Below the pieces are notes generated by a model. It did not search any database and was not told the origin of the DNA. It saw only the letters and a program-made list of their open reading frames with translations. The translations under genes and the position numbers were made by a program. Below are positions 10,250 through 20,214 of a stretch of DNA of 64,000 nt, in pieces. How positions within the stretch are numbered: the stretch's first letter is position 1; each line of letters starts with the position of its first letter. The stretch comes from Plasmodiophora brassicae. Its lineage: Eukaryota > Endomyxa: Phytomyxea > Phytomyxea > Plasmodiophorida. The stretch is taken from positions 682,001-746,000 of the forward strand of contig CP145423.1 of the NCBI GenBank assembly GCA_036867785.1, given 5' to 3'.

Positions 10250-10446
10250 TGTGCTAACGCCGCCGCTGCCCACTACGGGGGCGGTCGGTCGCAAGAGTCG
10301 GCGCCTGGTGATATAACGAACTGATGTATTTGGACAGGATCGTCACAGCAAGGGCCGCTGCGGGGTCGAGTACGGTCATGATCATGTGACCGGGTGGCAG
10401 CAGCATCTGAGCAGCATCATCTGAGTACTGGTACTCTGGATGAACA
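10250..10446 (-). repeat. G2 3' LTR
   Basis: 197 bp, TGTTCATCC to GTTAGCACA on the minus strand. Confidence 0.95.
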
Positions 10447-10455
10447 CTCCCCGTG

Positions 10456-13400
10456 TTAGAAATCTGCTAACAGTCGTGAGCAGAGCGGGTCTCCTTCGGC
10501 TTGTCGTTCGAGGAAGGCCCTGACGATATCAGGAACATCGGCCGCCATGACCGAGTAAGGTTCCCATGAATTGTCGGTGGCATCGAATCCGATCCAGTTG
10601 ATCAGTAGTTCAGTGTCACCTGACGTAGAATTGACTCGAATGTCCTCGACTGCGTTGACTTGGTAAGCCACGCCGGTGAGCGCGATGTTGTGCTTCAGGG
10701 AAGAGGTGACATTCAAGTGCGCATCTGCATAGAACATTAAGCGCTGGGCGTGTACATCTGAGATATGATCAGTCAAGAGATCTCGAACTCGATACACCCA
10801 GTCGTTGATGGTGTCGATAATCTGGGCAGGTCCAGTCCAGTTGTACTCGGACTTGGAGTGCTTGCCATGGTTGGCCACGAGAACATAGTCGCCCGTCGTG
10901 AAGTTGATCTCGCGAACATTGCGTCGGCGACGCCGGGCGCGTTGCTTGAGATCACGTAGATGGGTGCGTGTACGTGCCACTTCTTTGTGCATGTCCTCGA
11001 GAGAATCGATAAGTTCCGTCGTCATTTCCTTGAGACGGTCAGGGGTCAACGGTACGTCGATAACCGCGTCGATGCGTTTGTTGAAGATAATCGAGATAGG
11101 TGTCGAGGGTGGCAAACCCGTAAACATCGTGACAGGCGCGTAGCCCACACTTGATCGAACAGTGTGATTTACCGTCATGTTGATCAGCGGAAGGACATAC
11201 GGCCAATCCTGGAATGGAAGATTTAGCTCGGAGAGGAGGGACTTCAGCAGAAAGAGAAGCCGCTTGTTGACAACCTCAACCGTGCCGTTCGCCCAAGGTG
11301 TGTAGGCAGTTGTGAAATGATGGTTGCAGTGTAACCGGCTATTAAGCTCGGCGATAACCGCGTTTTTGAAGTGTGTGCCGCGGTCAGAGACATGTTGGAA
11401 AACAATGCCGAAACGTTTGAACCAATCCAGAAGAGATTCGGCGACAACGCTGTGATCCGCGAATTGACAAGGAATTAACTCGACGAATGCCGTGGCGTCG
11501 TCCTTCAGAACCAGAACATAACGAAGTTGATGAGAATCGCCTGGACGAGGTTTGGATAAGAACAGAAAGTCATAGTGGATGACCTTATTGGGCTTGTCCG
11601 CATGCATAGCCGTGCCAAAAGGTCGGGGAATCATCGAATCTTTGTTGCGTAGGCAGTGTAAGCATTTGTCCACAAATGCACGAACAAAGGAATCCAGATC
11701 AGGCCACCAGAAGAGTTGTGCGATGCTCGAAATAGTCGATGCAGCAGGTTGATGACCAGACAGTCCCATATGTGAAATCACTGCGATGCGTAGCTGCAGT
11801 GCATGTGATGGTACCCAGAGTTGATTGTCTGGAGTACGCCAGCCAGATTCCGGGCTAAGGTGGAGAGACATGTCCCCTTCGAGTTGGAGAATATCGGAAA
11901 CGGCAGATAGGTCGTGTTGGCGAATGTAGTCGGTCTGAGCGTTACTAATCTCGTCGACAGACGGCCAGATAAACTCATCGGTCATCTTGTAATCGTCGAA
12001 GTCAAGATTAATTGCCATATGACGAATAGAACGGAACGATGGAGGGGAAAATGAGGAGAGTGGTTGCAGGGCGACGCCCCACCGCGTGGCGAGGTCGGCC
12101 CAAACGTTGTCCTCCCCAGCAATGTGCTCAATGTGAAAATCTAGGTCGATAATCTGAAGTCGCCAGCGCTCCAAGCGATCGCCGGTCGTCCGACTAATTC
12201 GTGCAACCGAGGCTGGGTTCAGAATGAAAACCAAATTACGGTGGTCTGTGAAGATTCGAAGTGCCAGCTTTGACATAGAGATGAAGTGTCTGAGGCGATA
12301 GCAGCCTTCAATGATGGCGTAGGCCTCCTTCTCAATGGTCGCCCACTTCAATTGAGAACCACGGAATGTCCCCGAGATGAACGACAAAGGTTCGTGGTGT
12401 TGCTCACCGTACGGGAGATCAATATCTTCCGGAGGGATCTGCGACAGGAAAACAGACCAGAAACGGTCACTCGCATCCGGAAAGAGACACATGATCCATT
12501 CGTCCTTGGGGTGCGCCAGCGTCATGGCCTCCGATAGTCGATGCTTCAGAGAATTGAAACTGGTGAGATGGTCAGTGGTCCAGCCGATGTCGGCTAAACG
12601 AACTCGACGTAGGTGTGATTTCTTCAGACTGCTGACAGAACGAGAAGCGGACAGAAGTAGATCCTGTAGCGGATGAACATGTGCCGCGAATTGAGGGATA
12701 ACAGAACGGACCCAATTGAGGCCCGAGAGGAACTGTTGGAGATCAGCAGCCGTGATAGGAGTTGATAGATCGTGCAAGGCGTTGAGATACGAGCGATCGA
12801 ACGACACTCCATCAGCGGATATAACGCGACCGCACCATGTCACTGAAGTGAGATATAACTGGCAGCGATCAGGGTTGAGTTTAACTCCAAACTCGTCGAA
12901 AGCGTTGAGAAGAGATTCGAGTGTGTCCATGTAGGCTCCGAATCCAGATACGTAGCCGAGGATATCGTCGATCCAGAGTAGGGCGCAGATATATAGAAGT
13001 TTCCCCAACACCTGTTGCATTCCCGCCTGGAACGCAAACACGCAATCAGCGATTCCCTGGATGATGCGCCTGGGTGTAAACGTGGCGATGTGCGTCATGA
13101 ACGAGCAGGCCTCCTGCGAATCAGGGTGCAACGGAAATTGCCAATAGCCTTTAAAGGCATCGAACAGCATGAAGATGGTCGCGGAACGTAGGTAGGTCAG
13201 GATGATGTCGATGTGAGGCATCGGCCATGCAATGCGTTCGGTCTGTTTGTTGACGGCTTCATTGATGTCGACGGTCAGCCGATGGCCGCGAACCTCCGTG
13301 TCCTTCTTGTCGACGACCAGACACGGCGACGCGTACCTGCTGTGCGGATTGCGGTACACAAAATCGTTTTCCGCCAAGGTTCCTACGTGATCATCCATGA

Positions 13401-15345
13401 ATTTTTGATGTTCGAGGGTATACCTTCGTGTTCGGCAACGAACAGGACGAGCATCTGCTTTGAAGTGTAGTTTCAGTGGACTTACTTTCGCAGGTGGATC
13501 ACGGCCAAGCTTCGTTCGCCATATGTCTTTGTGTCGATTGACAGTTGTGCGTAGACGCGGGACTTGATCGTTAGGGAAACCGGAGTCAGTTGCACGTTGT
13601 ATCATCCGGTCTATTGCCCTGTCCACGTCTGTATCGGAGTGTTCTCCGATTTCGACATCATAGTCGTCACCCGGATCATTGGTGTCCAATTGGGGCTCAT
13701 GATCGCGAGTTGTTCCACTTACCTCCGGGTGTCTTACCGCTCTCATCGTGATCCCTTGACCACCTGGGGCGTGACGTTCCGGGGTCGGATCCGCTTCGAT
13801 GATGATAGGACCATTTGCCTCGATTAACATCTCCTTCAGTTGTGTAGCTGGATTGATACCCAACGCGTCCAGTTCCGGGGCTCCTAAAAGGACAATGTCA
13901 TCAGATAGGTCTTCGCGACATACGTTGATTTCCCGCCCGCGTAGATGTGCAGGTTTGCCATGCGAAGGTGGGACAATGGTGATGTCCACGATCGCTGTGG
14001 CGACAATTGTTGTCGTAGCCCCGATCGTTGCAAGTTTCGCCTCCGTTGGATGGTCGAACACTTTGACTGGGACATGCTGGATGGCTTGAATCCGTAGCAG
14101 TTGCGATTGCGAAATGACGGTCTTCGTCGCACCACTATCGGCTTCGAATGGAAGGTCGAGCGAGTTCTGGAAGCGAAGTCTCATAGGGGACGGTGTTGAC
14201 GGCGACGGCGGGCCCATGCGCTTTGCCGTGTCTGCGTTGCCCTTACTCTCCTCCTTCTCTTTGCGCTCTTTCTGGAACTTTTCAATGGCAGCTTTGCGTT
14301 CTCCTTGAGTTGCCTTCGGGCACACTTGGACCCAGTGCTGCTCCTTGCAGATTAGGCAACCTGCCTTTGGAGGATCCTTACCTTCGAAACGTTTTCGGAT
14401 GTGCTCGGGGATGTCCCTCGATTCGTCTTTCGTTTGCGATGTGGACGATTGAGCTGTCTTCAGTCCGATCGGATTTGTCGGATGCTTGCCGCCATTCCTA
14501 TTCGGAGCAACAACGTCCTTACCTTTCTTACCTGCAGGTGGGGACATGGTCTGCGCTGGAGACTTCTTCTTCTCAGCTTGCAGCCGGAAGTGTTTGTCCT
14601 GCTCTTTGGCAAGACGGTCGACGAGGTCGAAGAATTTGAGCTCGTCCTTCTCAGCGTCCCTGCACCCTCCGAACTCGATCGCGCGTTCGACTAGAACCGC
14701 AAGGTCAGTGGGACGGATACCTCCGCGTAATACCTTGATCTTGCGCTTGGTTCCTTTCGTTCCTTTGGCGTATGTGTCTTGTAGCCCATAGTCGTCGATT
14801 AGCTCATCGAACTTGGCGAAGAAAGACGTGACACGTTCCTCAATACTCTTGATTGACAGGTTCATGACCACTGTCTTCGTGAGAAGCGCCTTGATGTCTG
14901 TCGAACTCTCGACATCAGCCTCCCTGCGTTGGACTGACCTCAAGTAGCTCATGATGTCGCCATCCGTGATCGTGCTGGCGGGTTGACGTAGGCGATATTT
15001 CGACATCCCTCTGAGGACGTCCTCGGTAATGCATGACTTCACCGTTGGCGGATGAATATCCTCCTTGTAGATCAGTCGGCGCTCGTTAACGATCTCGACG
15101 TGTTTCCTATATTTCTTGAGGAAATCGTTAATTCCGTCCTTGGCCGTAAGGCTCAGGGTACGTAGGATGGGCGGTTTCAAAGGCATAAAGATCGGGCTCT
15201 TACCGTGCAGGTTTGTTGACTGAAGCCCTCGATCGATTTCGTCATCTGTCGACGATTCATGCTCCTTGGCCTCGGCGTCGGAGTTGGTCCTGGCGTCGTC
15301 CTCCATCTGTAGACGAACGGGCGCTCTGCGGCCACCTCCTGCCAT
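10456..15345 (-). CDS. G2 gag-pol polyprotein (1,629 residues)
   Basis: One frame holds the whole polyprotein, so gag and pol would be made together and cut by the protease. Order: acidic gag start; capsid-like helices; zinc knuckle CLICKEQHWVQVC (~335); aspartic protease FEADSGATKTVIS (~400); reverse transcriptase with DAFKGYWQFPL and LLWIDDILGY (~640-830); RNase H with FPDASDRFW, FTDHRNLVFIL and AGEDNVWADLATRWG (~930-1090); integrase with CLHCLRNK finger, VSDRGTHFKNAV and NGTVEVVNKR (~1180-1380); chromodomain LLINWIGFDATDNSWEP (~1560-1620). Start chosen at MAGGGRRAPV, about 45 bp inside the 5' LTR junction. Single-frame gag-pol is known in several Ty3/Gypsy lineages. Confidence 0.93.
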   Translation of the reverse strand: MAGGGRRAPVRLQMEDDARTNSDAEAKEHESSTDDEIDRGLQSTNLHGKSPIFMPLKPPILRTLSLTAKDGINDFLKKYRKHVEIVNERRLIYKEDIHPPTVKSCITEDVLRGMSKYRLRQPASTITDGDIMSYLRSVQRREADVESSTDIKALLTKTVVMNLSIKSIEERVTSFFAKFDELIDDYGLQDTYAKGTKGTKRKIKVLRGGIRPTDLAVLVERAIEFGGCRDAEKDELKFFDLVDRLAKEQDKHFRLQAEKKKSPAQTMSPPAGKKGKDVVAPNRNGGKHPTNPIGLKTAQSSTSQTKDESRDIPEHIRKRFEGKDPPKAGCLICKEQHWVQVCPKATQGERKAAIEKFQKERKEKEESKGNADTAKRMGPPSPSTPSPMRLRFQNSLDLPFEADSGATKTVISQSQLLRIQAIQHVPVKVFDHPTEAKLATIGATTTIVATAIVDITIVPPSHGKPAHLRGREINVCREDLSDDIVLLGAPELDALGINPATQLKEMLIEANGPIIIEADPTPERHAPGGQGITMRAVRHPEVSGTTRDHEPQLDTNDPGDDYDVEIGEHSDTDVDRAIDRMIQRATDSGFPNDQVPRLRTTVNRHKDIWRTKLGRDPPAKVSPLKLHFKADARPVRCRTRRYTLEHQKFMDDHVGTLAENDFVYRNPHSRYASPCLVVDKKDTEVRGHRLTVDINEAVNKQTERIAWPMPHIDIILTYLRSATIFMLFDAFKGYWQFPLHPDSQEACSFMTHIATFTPRRIIQGIADCVFAFQAGMQQVLGKLLYICALLWIDDILGYVSGFGAYMDTLESLLNAFDEFGVKLNPDRCQLYLTSVTWCGRVISADGVSFDRSYLNALHDLSTPITAADLQQFLSGLNWVRSVIPQFAAHVHPLQDLLLSASRSVSSLKKSHLRRVRLADIGWTTDHLTSFNSLKHRLSEAMTLAHPKDEWIMCLFPDASDRFWSVFLSQIPPEDIDLPYGEQHHEPLSFISGTFRGSQLKWATIEKEAYAIIEGCYRLRHFISMSKLALRIFTDHRNLVFILNPASVARISRTTGDRLERWRLQIIDLDFHIEHIAGEDNVWADLATRWGVALQPLSSFSPPSFRSIRHMAINLDFDDYKMTDEFIWPSVDEISNAQTDYIRQHDLSAVSDILQLEGDMSLHLSPESGWRTPDNQLWVPSHALQLRIAVISHMGLSGHQPAASTISSIAQLFWWPDLDSFVRAFVDKCLHCLRNKDSMIPRPFGTAMHADKPNKVIHYDFLFLSKPRPGDSHQLRYVLVLKDDATAFVELIPCQFADHSVVAESLLDWFKRFGIVFQHVSDRGTHFKNAVIAELNSRLHCNHHFTTAYTPWANGTVEVVNKRLLFLLKSLLSELNLPFQDWPYVLPLINMTVNHTVRSSVGYAPVTMFTGLPPSTPISIIFNKRIDAVIDVPLTPDRLKEMTTELIDSLEDMHKEVARTRTHLRDLKQRARRRRRNVREINFTTGDYVLVANHGKHSKSEYNWTGPAQIIDTINDWVYRVRDLLTDHISDVHAQRLMFYADAHLNVTSSLKHNIALTGVAYQVNAVEDIRVNSTSGDTELLINWIGFDATDNSWEPYSVMAADVPDIVRAFLERQAEGDPLCSRLLADF

Positions 15346-15379
15346 TAAGTGAGTTCGTTTGCTTGGGGCTCTTTGCGCA

Positions 15380-15389
15380 AGAAGCTTCT
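15380..15389 (-). promoter_or_regulatory. G2 palindromic primer-site candidate
   Basis: AGAAGCTTCT at the LTR/leader junction: same geometry as A, F, G1 and G3 but a different sequence. Confidence 0.6.
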
Positions 15390-15585
15390 GTGCTAACGCC
15401 GCCGCTGCCCACTACGGGGGCGGTCGGTCGCAAGAGTCGGCGCCTGGTGATATAACGAACTGATGTATTTGGACAGGATCGTCACAGCAAGGGCCGCTGC
15501 GGGGTCGAGTACGGTCATGATCATGTGACCGGGTGGCAGCAGCATCTGAGCAGCATCATCTGAGTACTGGTACTCTGGATGAACA
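15389..15585 (-). repeat. G2 5' LTR
   Basis: 197 bp; no difference seen from the 3' copy. Contains a GATGCTGCTCAGATG near-repeat. Confidence 0.95.
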
Positions 15586-16207
15586 ATGACGAGGGTCCGC
15601 ATGAGCGCTTGTAAACCGGATGGGCGCACAGCACCCAGTAGGTACTTGACCAGGTTCTTCCGTCCCTCGCGGGACGTGAAGAGGTCCTGCCACCCGTTGC
15701 GCGCGACCAATTCCTCGTACTGCTGCACGAGGTTCACGACCCTTGCCGCTGGTGTGGTGATGGTCAGCTTCATCGCCAGCTTCCGCATCTCCCGGTCGAT
15801 GTTCGCGTCCGTCGAGCGATCCTGCTCCAGATGCCTCTTCATCCAGTCCATCAGGTCGCTCTCCGTCACCCCCTCGGCGTCCTTGCCGAGTTCCCACTTG
15901 CAGATCGCCCTGAGCAGACCGGGGTCGATCATACTCCTCACTGACCGCGGGATCTGGCCCTTGGCGTTCGGATCGTCCCGGAAGTGATTCCGATACGTCT
16001 TCAGCTCGGCCATGAACGTCGTGACGGCCTTGCGGTCCATGCTCTTCAAGGTCGGCGCCTTGTTCATCTGCAGGACGATCGTTGAGCCTTGCACGCTCTG
16101 TCCTTGTTGTCGATCATCGACGTCATCTTCCAGCAGCATCTCCTGCGCGGTGGCCACCATCGCGTCCTTCTTTGAAACCTTCCCCGAAAGGATGTTCAAG
16201 AGATCTC
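15586..16207 (-). CDS. F gag start
   Basis: Capsid-like gag region: helical, rich in charged residues (KAPTLKSMDRKAVTTFMAEL, TYRNHFRDDPNAKG), no zinc knuckle in this part. The frame stays open back through the 5' LTR, so the true start is uncertain; MVATAQEMLLEDD is a plausible early Met. It ends at the G2 insertion. F2 has the same region uninterrupted by G2. Confidence 0.8.
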
Positions 16208-16208
16208 T
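16199..16208 (-). promoter_or_regulatory. F palindromic primer-site candidate
   Basis: AGAGATCTCT overlapping the LTR/leader junction by one base; identical in F2 (62011-62020). Confidence 0.6.
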
Positions 16209-16381
16209 GTGACGTCCCAACGGTGATGGTATATCAGCCGTGTAGTATAATCGTCTGTCCCCGACCTGCAGCTCCCACGGACGCCGTGCGGACTCCGTGC
16301 GCACTCCGTGCATGTCCGTCATTCTTAGGGCGGCCTAGCCGGATCACAGCTATTCTTGTCTTATAGCTTGGAGCCGGCACA
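16208..16381 (-). repeat. F 5' LTR
   Basis: 174 bp, no difference seen from the 3' LTR. A TATAAG element lies ~15 bp in from its start. Confidence 0.92.
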
Positions 16382-16385
16382 CAGG

Positions 16386-16693
16386 TGATTCAAAGCAATG
16401 CATGTCAGCTGCGGCGTCGTAAAACAGAACCGAATCGCTTGAGGCTTGACCCTCGCGGCTTCCGTGCGGTTGCCCTCACGGTCAATGACAACTGCACAAT
16501 AGCGATCATACTGCTCTTTCAGCTTCAAGATCGACGTGGAGTCCAACTTCGCGACCCGTGGCAGGATGCTGACATCCGCGTCCTTGACACCAATATGCTC
16601 GTCCGTGCTGGACGTCGTCTCCGATGCCATGGCGCAGCGTCTCGAACGTGGTGCGGACGAAGTCAGACGTGTGGGATCAGACAGAGTGCGCAC
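16386..16693 (-). pseudogene. A' gag start
   Basis: Matches A1 gag start: ILPRVAKLDSTSILKLKEQY and RFCFTTPQLTCIALNH. It continues from the leader just after the 5' LTR and stops at the F insertion. The split between here and 5779 is explained by F. Confidence 0.75.
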
Positions 16694-16694
16694 T
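16685..16694 (-). promoter_or_regulatory. A' palindromic primer-site candidate
   Basis: AGTGCGCACT, a perfect 10-bp palindrome whose first base is the last base of the LTR. Same position and sequence as in A1. Confidence 0.6.
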
Positions 16695-16885
16695 GTAGTC
16701 AGTCTCGAGCCAATATCCCAATGAGCTTTATCATCCATCCCATCCACGGCGTCGGCCCTGCCATCACAGTGGAGCTAAATCCTTGCAGGCCCCCTTTTCC
16801 TCTGGACAGCAGGACCCCCTTTTCCTCAGGACAGCGGCAACTTGGGGTCGGGCACGAGACGCTAAAAATAGAGCCCCGCTCTACA
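16694..16885 (-). repeat. A' 5' LTR (subtype A2)
   Basis: 192 bp, TGTAGAGC to GACTACA on the minus strand. Near-identical to 3822-4013 in opposite orientation. Followed directly by the palindromic leader site at 16685-16694. Confidence 0.85.
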
Positions 16886-17570
16886 GACGAAATCTTTGCA
16901 TAGCGGGGACATAATTTTTGCATGACGGGGAACAAATTGAACGATGACGATTTGTCTGTCTGAAACCGATAGCTGGAGCGTTAGGTGCGTGCGCGTGGCG
17001 GCGACGCAGCGCACAGTGCCATGGGCGCCCGCCGCGTCCCGCAGAACGCACATGTGCGTCGAAGAACTGCTCGACGATGTCTTTAGTCAGTCGTGAACAA
17101 CCAAACACATCACGAAGATGCTGGCAGCGGCTCGTGTAAACTCCTCATAAAACTGGGGCAGATAATAAATCATCCACTTCCAAAGATCCCGTCGGACACA
17201 TCCGCTCCTCGTCTCCATGGTGTGCACACTCGTAGGTACGGTACAACCTTTGGGTGAAGACAAGTCGCCGGTCCTTGCAATACGGTAGGAATTCCCTCAT
17301 GTGGTCGTACGTCTGACGGATATCGTCTGTCGTTACTCGCCGGCCGGCCACGAGCAGAACCGTCGCGGGATTGCGATACCCCGTTCAAATGACGGGAGAC
17401 CGTTGACTGAGCACAGCCAACCTCGCGTGCGATCTCCACCTGCGAACGATTGCCGTCAAGAGCATGCATAAGACGATCTTCGCCTTCGTCGATATGTGGC
17501 TTCCGCGGGAGAAGAGACTACGAAATCGCTCTGGAACAGATTCCACAGCGACTTCGTCGGCCGACAGTCG
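16886..17570 (-). mobile_element. Tc1/mariner-like DNA transposon remnant
   Basis: A decayed transposase start reads PRKPHIDEGEDRLMHAL then the helix-turn-helix EIAREVGCAQSTVSRHL (about 17380-17520), as at the N-terminus of Tc1-family transposases, which bind the element's inverted repeats. Further C-terminal sequence is frame-scattered; no DDE/D catalytic core is recognisable. Near the left edge, 16890-16940 holds two imperfect copies of TTTGCATAGCGGGGACA, like the internal direct repeats of Tc1-type ends. No matching right end was found. It lies between A' and G3, so it covers an otherwise gene-free gap. Confidence 0.5.
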
Positions 17571-17713
17571 GGCAGTACTTCGACCCGGCTAGGTGCTGTA
17601 CAATATCTATCTTCCAGAAACGGCATTGGCCATGCAGTTGCCTCACCCATGGCATTGACCTCTCGTAAGTCAACACACATTCTCCATCCTCTGTTGCCAG
17701 GCTTTCGTACAAC
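17571..17713 (-). pseudogene. G3 reverse transcriptase piece
   Basis: Encodes the palm block around CVDLREVN and the AWPMPF motif of a G1-like reverse transcriptase, then stops matching after AGSKY at the Tc1-like remnant. Right boundary is the G1 insertion (duplication ACAAC at 17709-17713 and 34450-34454). Confidence 0.8.
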
Positions 17714-18053
17714 TGTGACGTCCTTAAAGCTTCGAGACGTTCGCGGTGAGAAGCTAACTGAGCTCCCTGGCTGTCTGCTGATAGCCTCTCAGTCTATGAC
17801 GTCAACTGTCTCTCTCTGGTGACTATTGTCAGTCTGGTTTATTTCGGGCCGTCTGGCCTCACGCCCTCCACTGTGTCTCCGGAGTCCGCGACGGGCTCCG
17901 GAAGTCCGCGGTCTATTCTTGGAAGCACACGACTGGTCTGACGGGAACTGCGCATGTCCGGCAAGTGATCGGCGGTCTCGGCGGCCGTGCCAGGACAGGG
18001 GGTGATGACCGTGAACAACATCATAGGTGCTGCTATGCTGTACATATGATACA
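17714..18053 (-). repeat. G1 3' LTR
   Basis: 340 bp, TGTATCATATG to GGACGTCACA on the minus strand, preceded by a GGAGGGGAG purine tract. Confidence 0.92.
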
Positions 18054-18379
18054 CTCCCCTCCTCAAAATAACGTCCCTCTTCGTGCTGTGACCTTGGAGC
18101 TGGCATGAATGGCATCTTGTCATACGGAATAAACGTCTGTTGCATTGTTTCTGTTATGGGTGAACATTTGGAGAAAAATTATGTGGGAATCATTCTTCCG
18201 TAGGTTATGTTTTCCCCAGTCCGTCACACACTCTTTTGGGCGGCGGACCTCGACGTCGCCGTGATGTCGATCGGCCCTGAGACCATGACTCCTGTCAAGG
18301 TACTGCGAGGCTTGCCTTCTGGCTCACTCGCTAAACCCACTAAAACCCATCTTGTTCAGTGACCATAACTGTGCGATGT
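18054..18379 (-). other. G1 3' untranslated region
   Basis: Non-coding stretch between chromodomain stop and 3' LTR. It holds the purine tract next to the LTR; nothing else recognised. Confidence 0.6.
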
Positions 18380-18790
18380 CTAGTTGCGACGTCGCCTCTT
18401 GGTCGAGGCGCTTGCCTGACCTGGCGTCTTTCGCTTGACTGATTTCTTTGGGACCTTCGTCTTCTGCAATGGCTCTGGCAGCATTTTCTGTACCTCTTCT
18501 GCCAATGCATGACTACTGTGTCCATTGATGAATTCTTGCACCATCTTGGGCTGATCTTCAATGATGACACTTGCTGGTTCCCATGTGGATTCTTCATCAC
18601 TGAAACCACGCCATCGTATCCGTAATTCTATGGTCTGATCACGATTCTTGCGTGCATCCATTATTTCTTGGATTTCCCATGTGGCGTTATCATGGGCTAT
18701 TTGTTCTTTGAGTTCCTCTGTGATGTTGTGCTTCTGATCGCAGTAGAATTGGAGTCTACTCCCGTGTACAATGTGATGGTCGCCATTCAC
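18380..18790 (-). pseudogene. G1 integrase tail and chromodomain
   Basis: GDHHIVHGSRLQFYCDQKHN tail of integrase, then chromodomain with LRIRWRGFSDEESTWEP and a basic Lys/Arg-rich C-terminus (KRKTPGQASASTKRRRR). It would bind modified histone tails to target insertion. Overlaps the integrase frame by ~35 bp. Confidence 0.85.
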
Positions 18791-20126
18791 TAGATCTTCG
18801 ACCTCGAAGATGTAGTTTGAGTGAACGTCTGTGACACGGTATGGCCCTCGCCATTTCAGAAATAGTTTCTCTCCAGCTCTGAGCGTTTCTGCTCGCAGAA
18901 CAAAATCTCCTTGATAGACATTCGGTGGCTTCCGATTTCCCCTTTTCTCGCCGTTGCGCTCTCTGGCGCGCGCTGAGATCTGCTACTTCTTTGTGCATCT
19001 CATTCATCGCGGCTATAAGCTTATCGGTGAGAGCTTGGATTCTCTCAGAAGTGAGTTGGGTAACACTGACTTGTGTTTCCCTTGTAGGGTTCATGCATAC
19101 TGCTTCTAGTGGGTCATCATCTGGTTCCAGCCCACTATGAACCTGCACAGGCGCTCGCCCTCCCAGTCTCTGCTGTGGCCGATGGTTGAGCACGTGCTCT
19201 ACCACCTTGAGCAGCCATGGCCATTCTTCCTTCTGCCATCTTAGGTCGGAACAAATGGCGCGGAAGAGTGCCAACACATGCTTGTTGACGACTGCAACTG
19301 TGTCGTTGGGATAATGTATGTACGCCGTTGTCCAATGTTGCTTAACATTGCAAAGCTTATTATACTCCCTTGTAACCTCAGACATGAAATATGATGCCTG
19401 GTCGGAGACAATGAATTCTGGTGTTCCCGACTTGGATCTCCACTCCATCAGTGCCTGTACCGTTGTCAAACTGTCTGGTACGACTGTTGGCACGAGGTGT
19501 ACAAGTCCCGAGAGGTCATCTCGAAGTACGAGAATCCATTTGAAATCATGTCCAGCCTCTTCCATTGACGGCATCATGTACAGGTAGTCCATGTGGAGTA
19601 CCTGTCCACGTCTGGTTGCATGGCACGCGTGACCTAATGGTCTGGGACACACCTCTCCACCTCTTGTGGGTCTACAGTGTAGGCAGCCTGTGGCTATGCG
19701 CTTAATGTCCTCTGATATGCCGTTCCAGATAAACTTCTTCCTTAGAAGTTGCGTCATGTCATTGATGCTGCGATGCGCGAAGCCTGCAGCGTGCGCAATG
19801 ACTGTTAGCCTGACCCTGAGCTCCACATCTTCTGATGGGATGACTATTTGGCCTCTGCTATTAACTAGCAGGCCTGCGTCGTTCTTCCTCAGGTTATTCT
19901 GCTTGTCGTTCGTCATGAACCTTAATTGCCTCTCTCTGATTTCTTCCTCAGTTGGCCAGACAAGCTTCTCGTCTAACATGGGTTGGACTCGGAATTTGTC
20001 AGCGAGTTGCCCCCAGCGGTTGTGGATTTCCGGATAACTCACTTGATCCTCATTCTCCCGCCCACTATTGTTGGGTACACCGTGTTCATGGATTTCCGGA
20101 TAACTCACTTGATCCTCATTCCCCAT
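18756..20126 (-). pseudogene. G1 integrase
   Basis: RNase H end, then integrase: HHCC-like finger ending IATGCLHCRPTRGG, core blocks LHMDYLYMMP and VSDQASYFMSEV, then HVLNHRPQQRLGGRAPVQVH. A ~66-bp tandem duplication near 20028-20125 repeats NEDQVSYPEIH at the N-terminal side. Broken. Confidence 0.85.
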
Positions 20127-20214
20127 TTCCCCATTCGAAGCTTCCGGATCACTGGCGCGATCCTCATCACTACGAATTCGAAGTATTCGGAAAACGTTTG
20201 TGGCGTCCTCGTAC

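Larger units (their letters stand above)
10250..15585 (-). mobile_element. Gypsy-G2, looks whole
   Basis: 5,336 bp. Two 197-bp LTRs identical by eye, target duplication ATGAC (10245-10249, 15586-15590), one uninterrupted gag-pol frame. No break seen. F2, which lacks the insertion, shows the target once as GTCAT at 62629-62633. Very young by LTR identity. Confidence 0.95.
5780..16381 (-). mobile_element. Gypsy-F, interrupted by G2
   Basis: Minus-strand chromodomain Ty3/Gypsy element. 174-bp LTRs (5780-5953 and 16208-16381) look identical by eye; target duplication CAGG (5776-5779, 16382-16385). Parts: gag start (15586-16207), gag end, protease, reverse transcriptase, RNase H, integrase and chromodomain (6152-10249). 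The only clear break is the G2 insertion. Young by LTR identity. A second copy, F2, starts at 61836. Confidence 0.92.
4014..16885 (-). mobile_element. Gypsy-A remnant A', split by element F
   Basis: Minus-strand Ty3/Gypsy fossil. Parts in order: 5' LTR of subtype A2 (16694-16885), gag start (16386-16693), insertion of F, remaining gag and protease (about 5014-5779), reverse transcriptase with its connection region (4014-4998). RNase H, integrase and 3' LTR are not in the window. It is broken, with several breaks besides the F insertion. Closely related to A1. Confidence 0.8.

Noticed and set aside
15393-16322. A separate gene starting MTDMHGVRTESARR
   Set aside because: The start is read from the F 5' LTR into gag, with the other end in the G2 LTR; it is element sequence only.
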